Positions 8,855 through 17,699 of a stretch of 64,000 bases of DNA are shown here, one piece after another. The DNA is taken from contig NZ_JAQGPN010000001.1 in assembly GCF_028826155.1 (NCBI RefSeq), positions 2,857,501-2,921,500 of the forward strand, read 5' to 3'. Each line of letters begins with the position of its first letter. Position 1 is the stretch's first letter. The notes under the pieces were generated by a model. It did not search any database, was not told the DNA's origin, and saw only the letters and a list, made by a program, of their open reading frames with translations. The position numbers and the translations under genes are program-made. This DNA comes from Mesorhizobium shangrilense (GTDB lineage: Bacteria > Pseudomonadota > Alphaproteobacteria > Rhizobiales > Rhizobiaceae).

Positions 8855-9870
8855 AGGCCTATTACGCGATCGAACAGAAGCGCCACGATCCGAAGGCGTT
8901 TTTGTCGAGCGGCGCGCCGCAGCCCAATCCTGAGCAGCCGGAGCGGGCGGAGCGGCTGCTCGCCGGCGCAAGGGCTGCAGGCTGCGAGATCGAGCGCCCG
9001 GCCAACTACGGCCTGGGACCCATTGCGGCTGTTCACACCCCGGAATACCTAGCCTTCCTGGAGCACATTTTTACCCGGTGGCGTCGCATCGAGGGGGCGT
9101 CGGAAGAGGTGATTCCCAACATCCATCCGCTCGCACGCACCGGCTCCTATCCTGCGTCGGCGGTGGGGCAGGCGGGCTATCATATGGCGGATACGGCCTG
9201 CCCGATCTCTGCCGAGACCTTCGACAGCACCTGCTGGAGCGCATGGAGCGCCGTGGCGGCGGCAGAACATGTGATGTCTGGCGCGCCCGCCGCCTATGCG
9301 CTCTGCCGCCCGCCGGGCCATCACGCCTTCGCCGATGTTGCCGGCGGCTTCTGCTTCCTCAACAACTCGGCGATCGCCGCACAGCATTTGCGCCGGTCCG
9401 CGGCGCGGGTGGCGATCCTCGATGTCGACCTGCATCACGGCAACGGCACGCAGGGCATCTTCTATGCCCGGCCGGACGTACTGACCGTGTCGCTGCACGC
9501 CGATCCGGTGCGATTCTATCCGTTCTTCTGGGGGCACGCAGACGAGCGTGGCGAGGGACCCGGGCTCGGCTACAACCTCAATCTGCCGCTGCCGCGCAAA
9601 TCGGGTGACGAGGCGTTCCTGGGGGCGCTGGCGTCCGCCTTCCAACGGATGAGGGCTTTTGCGCCCGATGCGCTGGTCGTCGCCCTGGGGCTGGACGCCT
9701 TCGAGGGCGATCCGTTGGGCGGATTATCGGTATCGACCCCCGGCTTCTCGCGCATCGGCGAGGCCATTGCAGGTCTGGGACTGCCGACGGTCGTCGTCCA
9801 GGAGGGGGGCTATCTCTGCGATGCGCTGGGCGACAACCTGACCGCCTTCCTGACGGGGTTCGAAGGATGA
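8851..9870 (+). CDS. Acetylpolyamine amidohydrolase-like protein, histone deacetylase family
   Basis: A 339-aa arginase/deacetylase-fold metalloenzyme, the usual length of bacterial acetylpolyamine amidohydrolases. It has the tandem catalytic His pair in CRPPGHHAF, zinc ligands in DVDLHHGNGTQ (Asp, His) and LGLDAFEGDPLGG (Asp), and the transition-state Tyr in QEGGYLCDALG. The N-terminal insert rich in aromatic residues fits the loop that closes the active site in polyamine deacetylases. The start is a GTG at 8851 overlapping the upstream stop. Predicted reaction: removal of acetyl from N-acetylputrescine, -cadaverine or -spermidine. Last gene of the four-gene operon; convergent with rirA. Confidence 0.85.
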   Translation: MKAYYAIEQKRHDPKAFLSSGAPQPNPEQPERAERLLAGARAAGCEIERPANYGLGPIAAVHTPEYLAFLEHIFTRWRRIEGASEEVIPNIHPLARTGSYPASAVGQAGYHMADTACPISAETFDSTCWSAWSAVAAAEHVMSGAPAAYALCRPPGHHAFADVAGGFCFLNNSAIAAQHLRRSAARVAILDVDLHHGNGTQGIFYARPDVLTVSLHADPVRFYPFFWGHADERGEGPGLGYNLNLPLPRKSGDEAFLGALASAFQRMRAFAPDALVVALGLDAFEGDPLGGLSVSTPGFSRIGEAIAGLGLPTVVVQEGGYLCDALGDNLTAFLTGFEG

Positions 9871-9923
9871 TTGCGTAGTCTGCGATTCGCGCCAGCGGAG
9901 CCCGACGATCCCACGCTGCGCGG

Positions 9924-10379
9924 TCAGTTCGTGAGCGCCGGCTGCATGTTCTCGATGCCCAGCAGGCTGCTGATCGGCCGCGACTTCACCAGGTCGGCGA
10001 TCGAGTGGCGCATGAGGACCTCGAAGAAGGCGTTCAGCGCCTCGCGCAGGGCCGAGTTCAGGCCGCAGCTGTCGATCAGCGGGCATTCGGTCGCTTCGTT
10101 CTCGAAGCACTCCGCCATGGCGAAATTCTCCTCGGTGACGCGCACGACATCGAAGAGCGATATCTCGCCGGCCGGACGCCCGAGCTTCACGCCGCCGTTG
10201 CGGCCGCGCACCGTGGTGACAAGTTTGTGCTCGACCAGCGGCTGCAGGATCTTGAACAGGAACAGCTCGGACACCGAATAAGCCGCCGCGATCTCCGGAA
10301 TGCGCGAAAGCCGCCCGTCGTTGGCGGCGCAGTACATCAGGATGCGGATGGCATAATTGGTTTGGCGCGTGAGGCGCAT
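9924..10379 (-). CDS. rirA: Rhizobial iron regulator RirA (Rrf2 family)
   Basis: A 151-aa Rrf2-type repressor. The N-terminal winged helix (MRLTRQTNYAIRILMYCA, SELFLFKILQPL, VRGRNGGVKLGRPA) is followed by three cysteines at residues 91, 99 and 105 (AECF..ECPLIDSCG), the exact ligand positions of rhizobial RirA that hold an iron-sulphur cluster. In rhizobia RirA represses iron uptake when iron is plentiful. The length, motif spacing and C-terminus (ALREALNAFFEVL) support orthology. A near-perfect Irr-type ICE box lies 45 bases upstream, which would place rirA itself under haem/iron control. Single gene, divergent from an acetyltransferase gene. Confidence 0.93.
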   Translation of the reverse strand: MRLTRQTNYAIRILMYCAANDGRLSRIPEIAAAYSVSELFLFKILQPLVEHKLVTTVRGRNGGVKLGRPAGEISLFDVVRVTEENFAMAECFENEATECPLIDSCGLNSALREALNAFFEVLMRHSIADLVKSRPISSLLGIENMQPALTN

Positions 10380-10423
10380 AATTCATCCTCGCAATCGAAG
10401 TCGGCCGGAATATGGCCCACAGC

Positions 10424-10439
10424 TTAGAACAATTCCAGA
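10424..10439. promoter_or_regulatory. Candidate Irr-binding ICE box upstream of rirA
   Basis: TTAGAACAATTCCAGA matches the iron-control element described for Irr in rhizobia (TTRGAAYNRTTCYAAA) at 15 of 16 positions. It lies 45 bases upstream of the rirA start, where it would overlap or flank the promoter. Known biology: Irr acts through such sites under low iron. That Irr binds here is inferred. Confidence 0.6.
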
Positions 10440-10604
10440 AAAGAATGCGGGCGCGGCTTTCCGACCCGCCTTCCGCCGCGCCCAAATGGCCGCGGAGGGA
10501 TGCCCGTTGCGCAAGGCTGCCATGCCTTGCATTTCATGTTGCATCGCACAATATTCGACGCGTCGGGAGTCAGCAGAATCGAGGAGGCACAGGAAGTTTG
10601 CGCC

Positions 10605-11144
10605 ATGTCGCACCGCACTCCGAAAAAGCCCGCTGGACGCATCCGCCAGCTGAGACCCTCGGACCAGCCGCGATTTCGTGACCATCTGATGCGGCTCGAT
10701 CCGGAGAGCCGCTGGGACCGCTTCAACGGCGTCACCAACGACACTTTCATTACGGACTATGTCGACCGCTCGTTTCACGATGGCACCACCGTCATCGCCT
10801 ATGTAGAGGGCGATGAGGTGAAGGGGGCAGCCGAACTGCACGAAAGGCCCGAGTTCGACATCCCCACCGGCGAGATCGCTTTCAGCGTCGAACGCGACCG
10901 TCAGGGACAGGGTATCGGGAGCAAGCTCTTCCGCCGGCTTCTCGCCCACGCCCATGCACTGGGCTACGAACGACTGCTGGTGACCACGCACTCGGACAAT
11001 CGCGCAATGAAGGCGCTCGCCCGCAAGTTCGACGCCCAGCTGACGTTCCATATCGGCGAGACCGAGGGCGTCATCGATCTTTCGCCGGAACGGGCTCTCC
11101 CCGTCTGGAGGCAGGAGATACTGGCGGCCACGGCGGCCCTCTGA
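10605..11144 (+). CDS. GNAT family N-acetyltransferase
   Basis: A 179-aa protein with a C-terminal GNAT domain: FSVERDRQGQGIGSKLFRRL is the acetyl-CoA loop (Q/RxxGxG/A type) and VTTHSDNRAMKALARKF is motif B. The N-terminal part (RIRQLRPSDQPRFRDHLMRL, ESRWDRFNG) resembles the acetyltransferase domain found in protein or small-molecule acetyltransferases of alphaproteobacteria. The ATG at 10605 follows AGGAAG by eight bases and is preferred over in-frame starts further upstream, which lie in the promoter region. It is divergent from rirA and followed by a membrane protein gene. The substrate is unknown. Confidence 0.72.
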   Translation: MSHRTPKKPAGRIRQLRPSDQPRFRDHLMRLDPESRWDRFNGVTNDTFITDYVDRSFHDGTTVIAYVEGDEVKGAAELHERPEFDIPTGEIAFSVERDRQGQGIGSKLFRRLLAHAHALGYERLLVTTHSDNRAMKALARKFDAQLTFHIGETEGVIDLSPERALPVWRQEILAATAAL

Positions 11145-11222
11145 CCTGCGAGGCGGCAGGCAGGCGGGAACATCTTCGGAGCGCGGTCGTTTGCCAAAGA
11201 CCGCGCCAGCGCGGAGTGCGCC

Positions 11223-11714
11223 ATGTTCCAGATCCTGCAGGTCATCACCCTCTCGCTCGTTACCCTCGCCATGGTCACTGCCGTGGCGCACGCCCTCGAG
11301 CTGCCGGGAAAGCTGCGGCTGCCGAGGGAAACCTATCTTCAGGTCCAGCCTATCTACTATCCGGGCTTCACAGTCGTAGGCGGCGCGGGCGAAGTTCTGG
11401 GCATCCTCGCCACGCTGACGCTCGCGGGCATGTCCTACGGGATGCCACAGTTTCCGCTCGTCGCCGGCGCCTTTCTCTGCATGCTGGCGATGCACGCCGT
11501 CTACTGGGTATTCACGCATCCAGTGAACGACTTCTGGCTGCGCCAAACCAGCGTCGGGCGCACGGGCGGCAGCTTTTTCGCTTTCGGCGCCGGAAGGGAC
11601 GGCGAGGGCGACTGGACCGTGATGCGCGACCGATGGGAGTACTCGCACGTCGGGCGCGGCGTGCTGTCCGCGGCGGCGTTCCTGATGCTCGCGATCTCGC
11701 TTGTCATGTCTTGA
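11223..11714 (+). CDS. Small integral membrane protein, DUF1772-like
   Basis: A 163-aa protein with four likely transmembrane helices (about residues 5-25, 50-70, 78-96 and 143-162). The motif HALELPGKLRL..YLQVQPIYYPGF near the first helix and a WVFTHPVN stretch after the third resemble DUF1772-type membrane proteins of unknown function. A soluble loop of about 40 residues (LRQTSVGRTGGSF..DRWEYSH) precedes the last helix. It starts 78 bases after the acetyltransferase gene; cotranscription is possible. No function can be assigned. Confidence 0.62.
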   Translation: MFQILQVITLSLVTLAMVTAVAHALELPGKLRLPRETYLQVQPIYYPGFTVVGGAGEVLGILATLTLAGMSYGMPQFPLVAGAFLCMLAMHAVYWVFTHPVNDFWLRQTSVGRTGGSFFAFGAGRDGEGDWTVMRDRWEYSHVGRGVLSAAAFLMLAISLVMS

Positions 11715-11818
11715 TCGGCGGTGGCCAAGATCTGGACGAACGGGCTAGAAACGACCGAGCGCGTATGGCTCCTGCCTTTCGGTTTGAGATGCCTGCGGGC
11801 TGAACGCAGCAAAGTGGA

Positions 11819-13129
11819 ATGCCGCCGGAAGCCCAGATGAACCTGCCGCCCCAAACACAGCCAGCCATCCTCGCCGACCCTGACGCCGAGAAGCTCGCAG
11901 CGCTCAGGCGAACGAAGTTCCTCGCCACCGCCGCCCTAGTGGCCTGTCTGTTCGTCTTCCTTGTCGCGAAGTCGCTCGAAAGCCGCTGGCCGCTGCTCGG
12001 CTTTGTCGCGGCTTTCGCGGAAGCGGCAACGATCGGCGGGCTGGCCGACTGGTATGCCGTCGTTGCTCTGTTCAAGCGGCCGCTTGGCTTGCCAATTCCT
12101 CACACCGCAATCATCCCGGAGAACCGGGGGCGAATCGCCGACAATCTCGGCCGCTTCATCGAGGTCAGCTTCCTCGCGCCGGAGCCCGTCAGGGCCAAGT
12201 TGGCAGAAGTCGACTTTGCCGCTCTTGTCGCCGAATGGCTGTCCGATCCCGAACGGGCGAAGGGTCTCTCCCATTTCATCGCGCGGCTGGTGCCGCGCAT
12301 GATGACCGCGATTGAGGGCTCGGGCCTGCGTGACTTCGTCAGCAAGCGGCTGATCGACCAGATCGACAAGGTCGAGATCGCACCGCTGGCCGCGGATCTC
12401 GTCTCGGCCTTCACCGCCGACCGTCGCCACCAGAAGCTGTTCGACCAGATCACCATCGTCATCGGCAACTTCCTGAACGACCAGGATGCACTCGATGCGA
12501 TGCGCGACAAGATCCGGCAGGAGCTGCCGACACTCTTCAACCTGTTCCGCGCCGACGCTTTCCTGCTGAAGAAGATCGTCGCCTCGGCCGGCGCGATGCT
12601 GGAGGAAGTGCGCGCCGACCCTGACCATCCGATGCGGCACGAATTCGACCGTTTCGTCGAAGGGTTCGTCGAGCGGCTGCGCACGTCCAAGGACTATGCG
12701 CGACGCGTCGAGCGGATGAAGCGGGACTTTCTCAAGCGCCCGGAGGTGAAGGATCTCGCCGGCGATATGTGGCAGGGTTTCAGGACCTTCATCGAGCAGG
12801 ATGCGAGCGCGAGAAAGTCGGTCGTGCGCAGTCATCTCACCGGCATCCTGGTGGACGTCGGCAAGCAGCTGGCGAGCGAACCACAGATCCGCGCGGATAT
12901 GAACCAAGGGTTCGTTGTGGCGCTGGCCTCCTTCGTGGAGAGCCAGAAGAGCGGCGTTTCGGCATTCATCGCCGATCAGATGAAGAGCTGGGACTTGGCG
13001 CAACTGGTCCGGGTGATCGAGACGAATGTCGGGCGTGACCTGCAATACATCCGCTTCAACGGCATGATCATCGGCGGCCTTGCGGGCCTGGCGCTCTACT
13101 CGATGGAGCTGATCCTTCTCGCGAATTGA
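11819..13129 (+). CDS. DUF445 membrane protein (YjiN family)
   Basis: A 436-aa protein of the DUF445 family. A Pro-rich start is followed by an N-terminal helix (FLATAALVACLFVFLVA) and the family motif GFVAAFAEAATIGGLADWYAVVALFKRPLGLPIPHTAIIPENRGRI split over two stretches at about residues 60-105. The middle is long and helical, and one more membrane helix closes the protein (MIIGGLAGLALYSMELILL). Family members are inner-membrane proteins of unknown role. Starts at ATG 11819 or, with a clearer GGAAG site, at ATG 11837; both are plausible. Confidence 0.78.
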   Translation: MPPEAQMNLPPQTQPAILADPDAEKLAALRRTKFLATAALVACLFVFLVAKSLESRWPLLGFVAAFAEAATIGGLADWYAVVALFKRPLGLPIPHTAIIPENRGRIADNLGRFIEVSFLAPEPVRAKLAEVDFAALVAEWLSDPERAKGLSHFIARLVPRMMTAIEGSGLRDFVSKRLIDQIDKVEIAPLAADLVSAFTADRRHQKLFDQITIVIGNFLNDQDALDAMRDKIRQELPTLFNLFRADAFLLKKIVASAGAMLEEVRADPDHPMRHEFDRFVEGFVERLRTSKDYARRVERMKRDFLKRPEVKDLAGDMWQGFRTFIEQDASARKSVVRSHLTGILVDVGKQLASEPQIRADMNQGFVVALASFVESQKSGVSAFIADQMKSWDLAQLVRVIETNVGRDLQYIRFNGMIIGGLAGLALYSMELILLAN

Positions 13130-13186
13130 CCCGCCCCGCGCATCGGCTATCCTCGTTCCGATCTTTTCCTGCACGGGAGGACGTTC

Positions 13187-13639
13187 ATGGCGAAGAAACC
13201 GCAGCCCGAATCCACCGAGAAGCCTCAGCCTGATTCCTTCGTGGACATGTTCGCGAGGCTTGGGCAGGACCTGAAAATGCCCAAGATGGATGTGGACGAC
13301 TTCCTCGCCCATCATCGCAAGAACCTCGAGGCGCTCGAGAAATCCGCGAAGGCGACCGCCGCAGGCGCATCCGCAGCCATGCACAAGCAGCGCGAAGCGC
13401 TGCAGGAGACGCTGCGCGAGGTGACCGAGATGGCGCACAATGTGAGGGCCAGCGGCAGCGCGCAGGAAGCCGTCTCGAAACAGGTCGAGTTCGCCCGTCG
13501 CTCTTTCGAGGTGGCGGTGAAGAACGCCAGCGACATCGGCGAGATCCTGCGTAAGTCCGGGTCGGAGACCGTCGACATCCTGCGCCAGCGCATCAAGGAT
13601 GCGATGGAGGAGATCCGCGGCGGGGCCGACAAGAAGTAG
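13187..13639 (+). CDS. Phasin family protein
   Basis: A 150-aa, almost wholly helical protein with the phasin-type middle KNLEALEKSAKATAAGASA followed by KQREALQETLREVTEMAHN and a C-terminal amphipathic stretch. It is rich in Ala, Glu and Lys and has no membrane segment. Phasins coat polyhydroxyalkanoate granules and affect granule size and number. Here no polymer synthesis gene is nearby, so the link to granules comes only from the family. ATG at 13187 follows GGGAGGACGTTC. It converges on the alcohol dehydrogenase gene. Confidence 0.78.
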   Translation: MAKKPQPESTEKPQPDSFVDMFARLGQDLKMPKMDVDDFLAHHRKNLEALEKSAKATAAGASAAMHKQREALQETLREVTEMAHNVRASGSAQEAVSKQVEFARRSFEVAVKNASDIGEILRKSGSETVDILRQRIKDAMEEIRGGADKK

Positions 13640-13678
13640 GACCGGCCGCCGCGAGCAGCGCGCATGGGGCGTCGGCGT

Positions 13679-14719
13679 TCAGAACTCCGTCACGACGCTG
13701 ATGCCGAGGCCCTCGAAGCGGTCCATCGCCATAAGGGCGGCGGGTGCCTCGTCGAGGCGGATGCGCTTGCCGACCAGCATCTGGGGCGACAATTTTCCGG
13801 ACGTGATCATGTCCAGCATGGGCGCATAGCGGAACGCCTGCATGCCGTGGCTACCTCGAATCTCGAGCTCGAAGGCGATGACCTTGCTCATCGGGATCGC
13901 CGCCCTGGCGTGATCTCCCAGCATCAGGCCGACCTGGACGTGGCGGCCGCGGCGGCGCAGGTTCGACACGGAGTTGTAGCAGGTCGTCGGATGGCCGAGC
14001 GCATCCATCGACATGTGCGCGCCGCCGTTGGTTATCTGCTTGACCGCCTTGACCACGTTCGGCGTGTCCTTGGCATTGATTGTGGCGGCTGCGCCCATCT
14101 TGCGCGCGAAATCCAGCTTCTCGTCGCTGAGGTCGATGGCGACGACATTGGCGCCCATCGCATTGGCGATCATGATCGCCGACAGACCGACGCCGCCGCA
14201 GCCGTGGACGGCAACCCATTCGCCGGGCTGCACGCGGCCCTGATCGACGATGGCTCGGAACGAGGTGACGAACCGGCAGCCGAGGCTGGCGGCGGTGGCA
14301 ACGTCCATGTCCTCGGGGAGGGCGACGAGGTTGGTGTCGGCATGATCGATCGCTACGTACTCGGCGAACGAGCCCCATGCTGTAAAACCGGGCTGGAACT
14401 GGTGCTCGCAGACCTGGTGGTTGCCGGAGGCACATTCGAAGCAGCGGCCGCAAGCGGCCACGAACGGCACGGTGACGCGATCACCGGCCCTCCAGCGGGT
14501 TACGGACTTGCCGACGGCCGCGACCGTGCCGGCAAGCTCATGCCCGGGCACGTGGGGGAGGCGGATGTCGGGATCGTGGCCCATCCAGCCGTGCCAGTCG
14601 CTGCGGCAGAGGCCGGTCGCCTCGACCTTGATGACGACGCCGTCATGCGCAGGTTTTGGGTCGGGCACCGTTGCAATGGTGGGTTCCTGACCAAATGCCT
14701 CGAACAGCACAGCCTTCAT
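13679..14719 (-). CDS. Zinc-dependent alcohol dehydrogenase family protein
   Basis: A 346-aa medium-chain dehydrogenase. The catalytic zinc site is complete: Cys of [10 protein letters not shown], the His-Glu of [10 protein letters not shown], and Cys in AASLGCRF. The structural zinc lobe has the cysteines of [15 protein letters not shown]. The nucleotide fold [26 protein letters not shown] ends its second strand in Asp, which points to NAD(H) rather than NADP(H). Substrate unknown: it may be an alcohol or sugar alcohol. Its start is 38 bases from the end of maiA on the same strand, so the two may be cotranscribed. Confidence 0.82.
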   Translation of the reverse strand: MKAVLFEAFGQEPTIATVPDPKPAHDGVVIKVEATGLCRSDWHGWMGHDPDIRLPHVPGHELAGTVAAVGKSVTRWRAGDRVTVPFVAACGRCFECASGNHQVCEHQFQPGFTAWGSFAEYVAIDHADTNLVALPEDMDVATAASLGCRFVTSFRAIVDQGRVQPGEWVAVHGCGGVGLSAIMIANAMGANVVAIDLSDEKLDFARKMGAAATINAKDTPNVVKAVKQITNGGAHMSMDALGHPTTCYNSVSNLRRRGRHVQVGLMLGDHARAAIPMSKVIAFELEIRGSHGMQAFRYAPMLDMITSGKLSPQMLVGKRIRLDEAPAALMAMDRFEGLGISVVTEF

Positions 14720-14757
14720 GTCTCAAACCCTTCCAGCTTCTTGAGTCGTCGGGCGCA

Positions 14758-15408
14758 CTATTCCGCATCGGGCTGGTTTTGGGGAGCCGCCTTCGTAAAG
14801 GCAGGGAGGTCGAGACATGCGGCATTTATGCGGGCGATCACCGGATAGGGCGTCATGTCCACGCCGAAGCGCTGGTTGTTGGCGACCTGAGCCACAAGGC
14901 AGATGTCGGCGAGGCCAGGGACGTCGCCGTGGCAGAAGCGTCCGGTGTGGGGGCTCTCCGCCAGGATTTTCTCCAGCGGGCCGAACGTCTCGCCGACCCA
15001 GTGCCGGAACCAGCCCGCGACGTCGTCATCTCCTGCTCCATAGAGCGTCCTGAGAGAGGTGAGCACCCGCAGATTGTTCACCGGGTGGATGTCGCAGGCG
15101 ATCATCTGGGCGATCATGCGCACACGCGCGCGCCCGCGCGCGTCCCTGGGAAGGAGCGGCGGTTCGGGATGGGTTTCGTCCAGGTATTCGATGATGGCGA
15201 GCGATTGCGTGAGCACCGAACCGTCCTCCAGCACCAGCGCAGGCACGAGGCCCTGCGGATTGAGCGCCCGGAACGGCGGCTCGAGGTGCTCGCCGTGGCG
15301 GAGGTGATGGGCGACATAGTCGTAGTCGAGCCCCTTCATCGCGAGCGCGATGCGCACCCGGTAGGAGGTCGACGAGCGGTAGTAGTTGTGCAGCGCGAGT
15401 CGGGTCAT
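14758..15408 (-). CDS. maiA: Maleylacetoacetate isomerase (zeta-class glutathione transferase)
   Basis: A 216-aa glutathione-transferase-fold protein beginning MTRLALHNYYRSSTSYRVRI; the SSTSYRVRIAL stretch is the zeta-class signature with catalytic Ser. NPQGLVPALVLEDG and LTQSLAIIEYLDE complete the glutathione site, and GDVPGLADICLV belongs to the C-terminal helical domain. The enzyme isomerises maleylacetoacetate to fumarylacetoacetate in tyrosine/homogentisate breakdown. No other gene of that pathway (hmgA, fahA) lies beside it, so it may serve another maleyl-type substrate. AGGAGG lies 13 bases before the chosen ATG. Confidence 0.82.
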   Translation of the reverse strand: MTRLALHNYYRSSTSYRVRIALAMKGLDYDYVAHHLRHGEHLEPPFRALNPQGLVPALVLEDGSVLTQSLAIIEYLDETHPEPPLLPRDARGRARVRMIAQMIACDIHPVNNLRVLTSLRTLYGAGDDDVAGWFRHWVGETFGPLEKILAESPHTGRFCHGDVPGLADICLVAQVANNQRFGVDMTPYPVIARINAACLDLPAFTKAAPQNQPDAE

Positions 15409-15508
15409 CGCGGTCAGATTGCCTCCTGGGCGACGTTGCGCATGGGAATGCAACCATCAAGCCATTTTGCCATCACTGCAAGGCACGGCGTTGCGCCGAT
15501 CTGGCCCC

Positions 15509-16339
15509 TCAGCGCAAAGACAGCCCCTTGAAGCTGGCGGTCTGGTCGCGGATGGCGGTTTCCGCGGGCAGCCGCTCCATGCTGGAGGCGCCGTAGAATC
15601 CGTGGATGTTGCAGTGCTTCAAGGTGTAGGCCGCATCGTCCGGCATGGAGATCGGACCGCCATGGCAGAGAAGGATGATGTCCTTGCGCACGGAGCGCGC
15701 CGCGGCCGCGATCGCGTCGATCTCCTTCACGCAATCATCGAGCGACTTTGAGCTGCTCGCGCCGATGCTGCCGCCCGTCGTCACGCCCATATGCGCGACG
15801 ACAATGTCGGCGCCGGCCCGCGTCATGGCCTTCGCCTCGTCCGGATTGAAGACATAGGGGGTGGTCAGCAGGTCCTGGCGGTGCGCCTCGGCGATCATGT
15901 CCACTTCGAGCCCGAAGCCCATGCCGGTTTCCTCGAAGCTGACCCGCATGCCGCCGTCGAAGAGACCGATGGTGGGGAAGTTTTGGACGCCGGAAAAACC
16001 CATGTCCTTTAGTTCGGCGAGAAAGCGAGGCATGAGGATGAAGGGGTCGGTACCGTTCACTCCGGCAAGCACGGGCGTCTTCTTCACCACCGGCAGCACC
16101 TCGACCGCCATTTCCTTCACGATCTCGTTGGCGTTGCCGTAGGCGAGGAGCCCGGCCGCCGAACCGCGCCCGGCCATCCGGTAGCGGCCGGAATTGTAGA
16201 TGATAATGAGGTCGATGCCGCCGGCCTCCTCGGCCTTCGCGGAAATGCCGGTGCCGGCGCCGCCGCCGACGATCGGGCGACCATCTTCAATCATCTTGCG
16301 GAACTTTGCGAGGATGTCTTTGCGGGGGATGGAGGGCAT
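15509..16339 (-). CDS. TIM-barrel protein of the Tm-1 C-terminal / PEP-hydrolase-like family
   Basis: A 276-aa protein starting [13 protein letters not shown] after GAGGACCCC. The conserved [72 protein letters not shown] and [13 protein letters not shown] motifs define the TIM-barrel family that is annotated as phosphoenolpyruvate hydrolase-like and forms the C-terminal half of the tomato antiviral protein Tm-1. The biochemical role in bacteria is not established. It follows the Tm-1 N-domain-like gene on the same strand with a 77-base gap, so the two halves of plant Tm-1 appear here as neighbouring genes. Confidence 0.83.
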   Translation of the reverse strand: MPSIPRKDILAKFRKMIEDGRPIVGGGAGTGISAKAEEAGGIDLIIIYNSGRYRMAGRGSAAGLLAYGNANEIVKEMAVEVLPVVKKTPVLAGVNGTDPFILMPRFLAELKDMGFSGVQNFPTIGLFDGGMRVSFEETGMGFGLEVDMIAEAHRQDLLTTPYVFNPDEAKAMTRAGADIVVAHMGVTTGGSIGASSSKSLDDCVKEIDAIAAAARSVRKDIILLCHGGPISMPDDAAYTLKHCNIHGFYGASSMERLPAETAIRDQTASFKGLSLR

Positions 16340-16416
16340 GGGGTCCTCAAATGCTTGGATGAAGTCACCCCGTCGGCCGCGCGGGGCCTGAGCGGGCGAA
16401 GGGAGGATGAAGGCTG

Positions 16417-17610
16417 TCACGTCGCGATCTCGCGATACGCGGCAACGGCGGCCCGGGCGAATTCCGGGTCGTTGATGTGCAGCGGCAGGCGGATCAGTCG
16501 GCGGTTCGGCGTGATCTGAAGCGTGGTTTCGATGGCATCGAACAACGCTGCGTCGGCCTCGGGATCCCAGAATGCCCCGCCTTCGATGTCCAGGGCCGAG
16601 ACGCCCTTTTCGGGGATCAGGAAACGCACCGGCCCGTCGCAGGCGTTCAGCCGGTGCGCGATCCAGCTGCCGATTGCGGCGCACTCCTCGGCGGTGGTTC
16701 GCATCAGGGTGACGTTCGGGTTGTGCTGGTAGAGCAGGCGCTCGCCGTATTTCGCAGGAACCGTGGCGCGTGCCCAGAAATTGATCATGTCGAGCGCGCC
16801 GACCGAACCCACATAAGGAATGCGGGCGCGTGCGACGGCGCCGAACCTGTCTTCGGTTGCGGGCAGGACGCCTTCGAAGAGCAGGTCGCAGACTTCCGTC
16901 GTCGTGATGTCGAGAATGCCGGCGAGCAGCCCGCTGTCGGCCAGCTTCTCCATCGAGCGACCGCCGGTTCCAGTGGCATGGAAGACCATGCAGTCGTAGT
17001 CGCCACGCAACTGCTCGACCATCGCGGTGACGGCGGGCGTGGTGACTCCGAACATGGTGAGGCCGAGCGCTGGCAGGCCCCCGGCTTGGGGGGCAGGCGT
17101 CCTCGCCATGCCGGCAATCGCCTGGGCTGCATTGTGCAGGATCACCCGGCTCAGCCGGTTGAGGCCGGCCATGTCGGTGACGGACGGCATCATGACGATA
17201 TCGGACACGTCGACGAAGGGCGCAACGTTGCCTGAGGCGAGGGTGGAGACCATGATCTTGGGCAGGCCGAGCGGCAGCGCGCGCATGCCGGCAGTGATGA
17301 TCGACGTGCCGCCGCCGCCGCCGATCCCGACGATGCCCGCAACGTCGTCGCGGGCCGCAATGAAGGCGGTGAAGGCGACGCCCATCGCTGCGACGGCCTT
17401 GCCGCGATCGTCGGGTCCAAGCACGGCATCCCGGCCTTCCGGATGGCAGGCGGCGACCTCACGGGCATCGACGTCGTTTCGCATCGCCGAGGGGCGTGTG
17501 CCGACATCCACGCTGACGACCGCGGCTCCGGTCCATTCGATGCGCTCCGCCAGATAGGCGAGTTCGTCGCCCTTTGTGTCGGCGGTGCCGACGACGTAAA
17601 TCCTGCCCAC
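16417..17610 (-). CDS. Tm-1-like ATP-binding protein (UPF0261)
   Basis: A 397-aa protein of the UPF0261 family. Characteristic are the N-terminal [16 protein letters not shown], the Gly-rich [50 protein letters not shown] and [15 protein letters not shown]. In tomato the equivalent domain of Tm-1 binds a viral replicase and contains a nucleotide site; in bacteria the function is unknown. It is the first gene of a minus-strand pair and divergent from a TetR-type regulator, 89 bases away, which may control it. Confidence 0.85.
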   Translation of the reverse strand: MGRIYVVGTADTKGDELAYLAERIEWTGAAVVSVDVGTRPSAMRNDVDAREVAACHPEGRDAVLGPDDRGKAVAAMGVAFTAFIAARDDVAGIVGIGGGGGTSIITAGMRALPLGLPKIMVSTLASGNVAPFVDVSDIVMMPSVTDMAGLNRLSRVILHNAAQAIAGMARTPAPQAGGLPALGLTMFGVTTPAVTAMVEQLRGDYDCMVFHATGTGGRSMEKLADSGLLAGILDITTTEVCDLLFEGVLPATEDRFGAVARARIPYVGSVGALDMINFWARATVPAKYGERLLYQHNPNVTLMRTTAEECAAIGSWIAHRLNACDGPVRFLIPEKGVSALDIEGGAFWDPEADAALFDAIETTLQITPNRRLIRLPLHINDPEFARAAVAAYREIAT

Positions 17611-17699
17611 GTCTCCTCCTCAGTCGCACGCCTTGCGGGGTCCGACCCGTCGCCAAAAACGCTGTTGCCTGCATTTTGAGACGAGAGTATCGTAATGAC

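Noticed and set aside
11936..13438. A 500-codon minus-strand frame over the DUF445 and phasin genes
   Set aside because: Composition is that of a shadow frame (His, Arg, Asp rich), with no motif; both plus-strand genes are supported by families.
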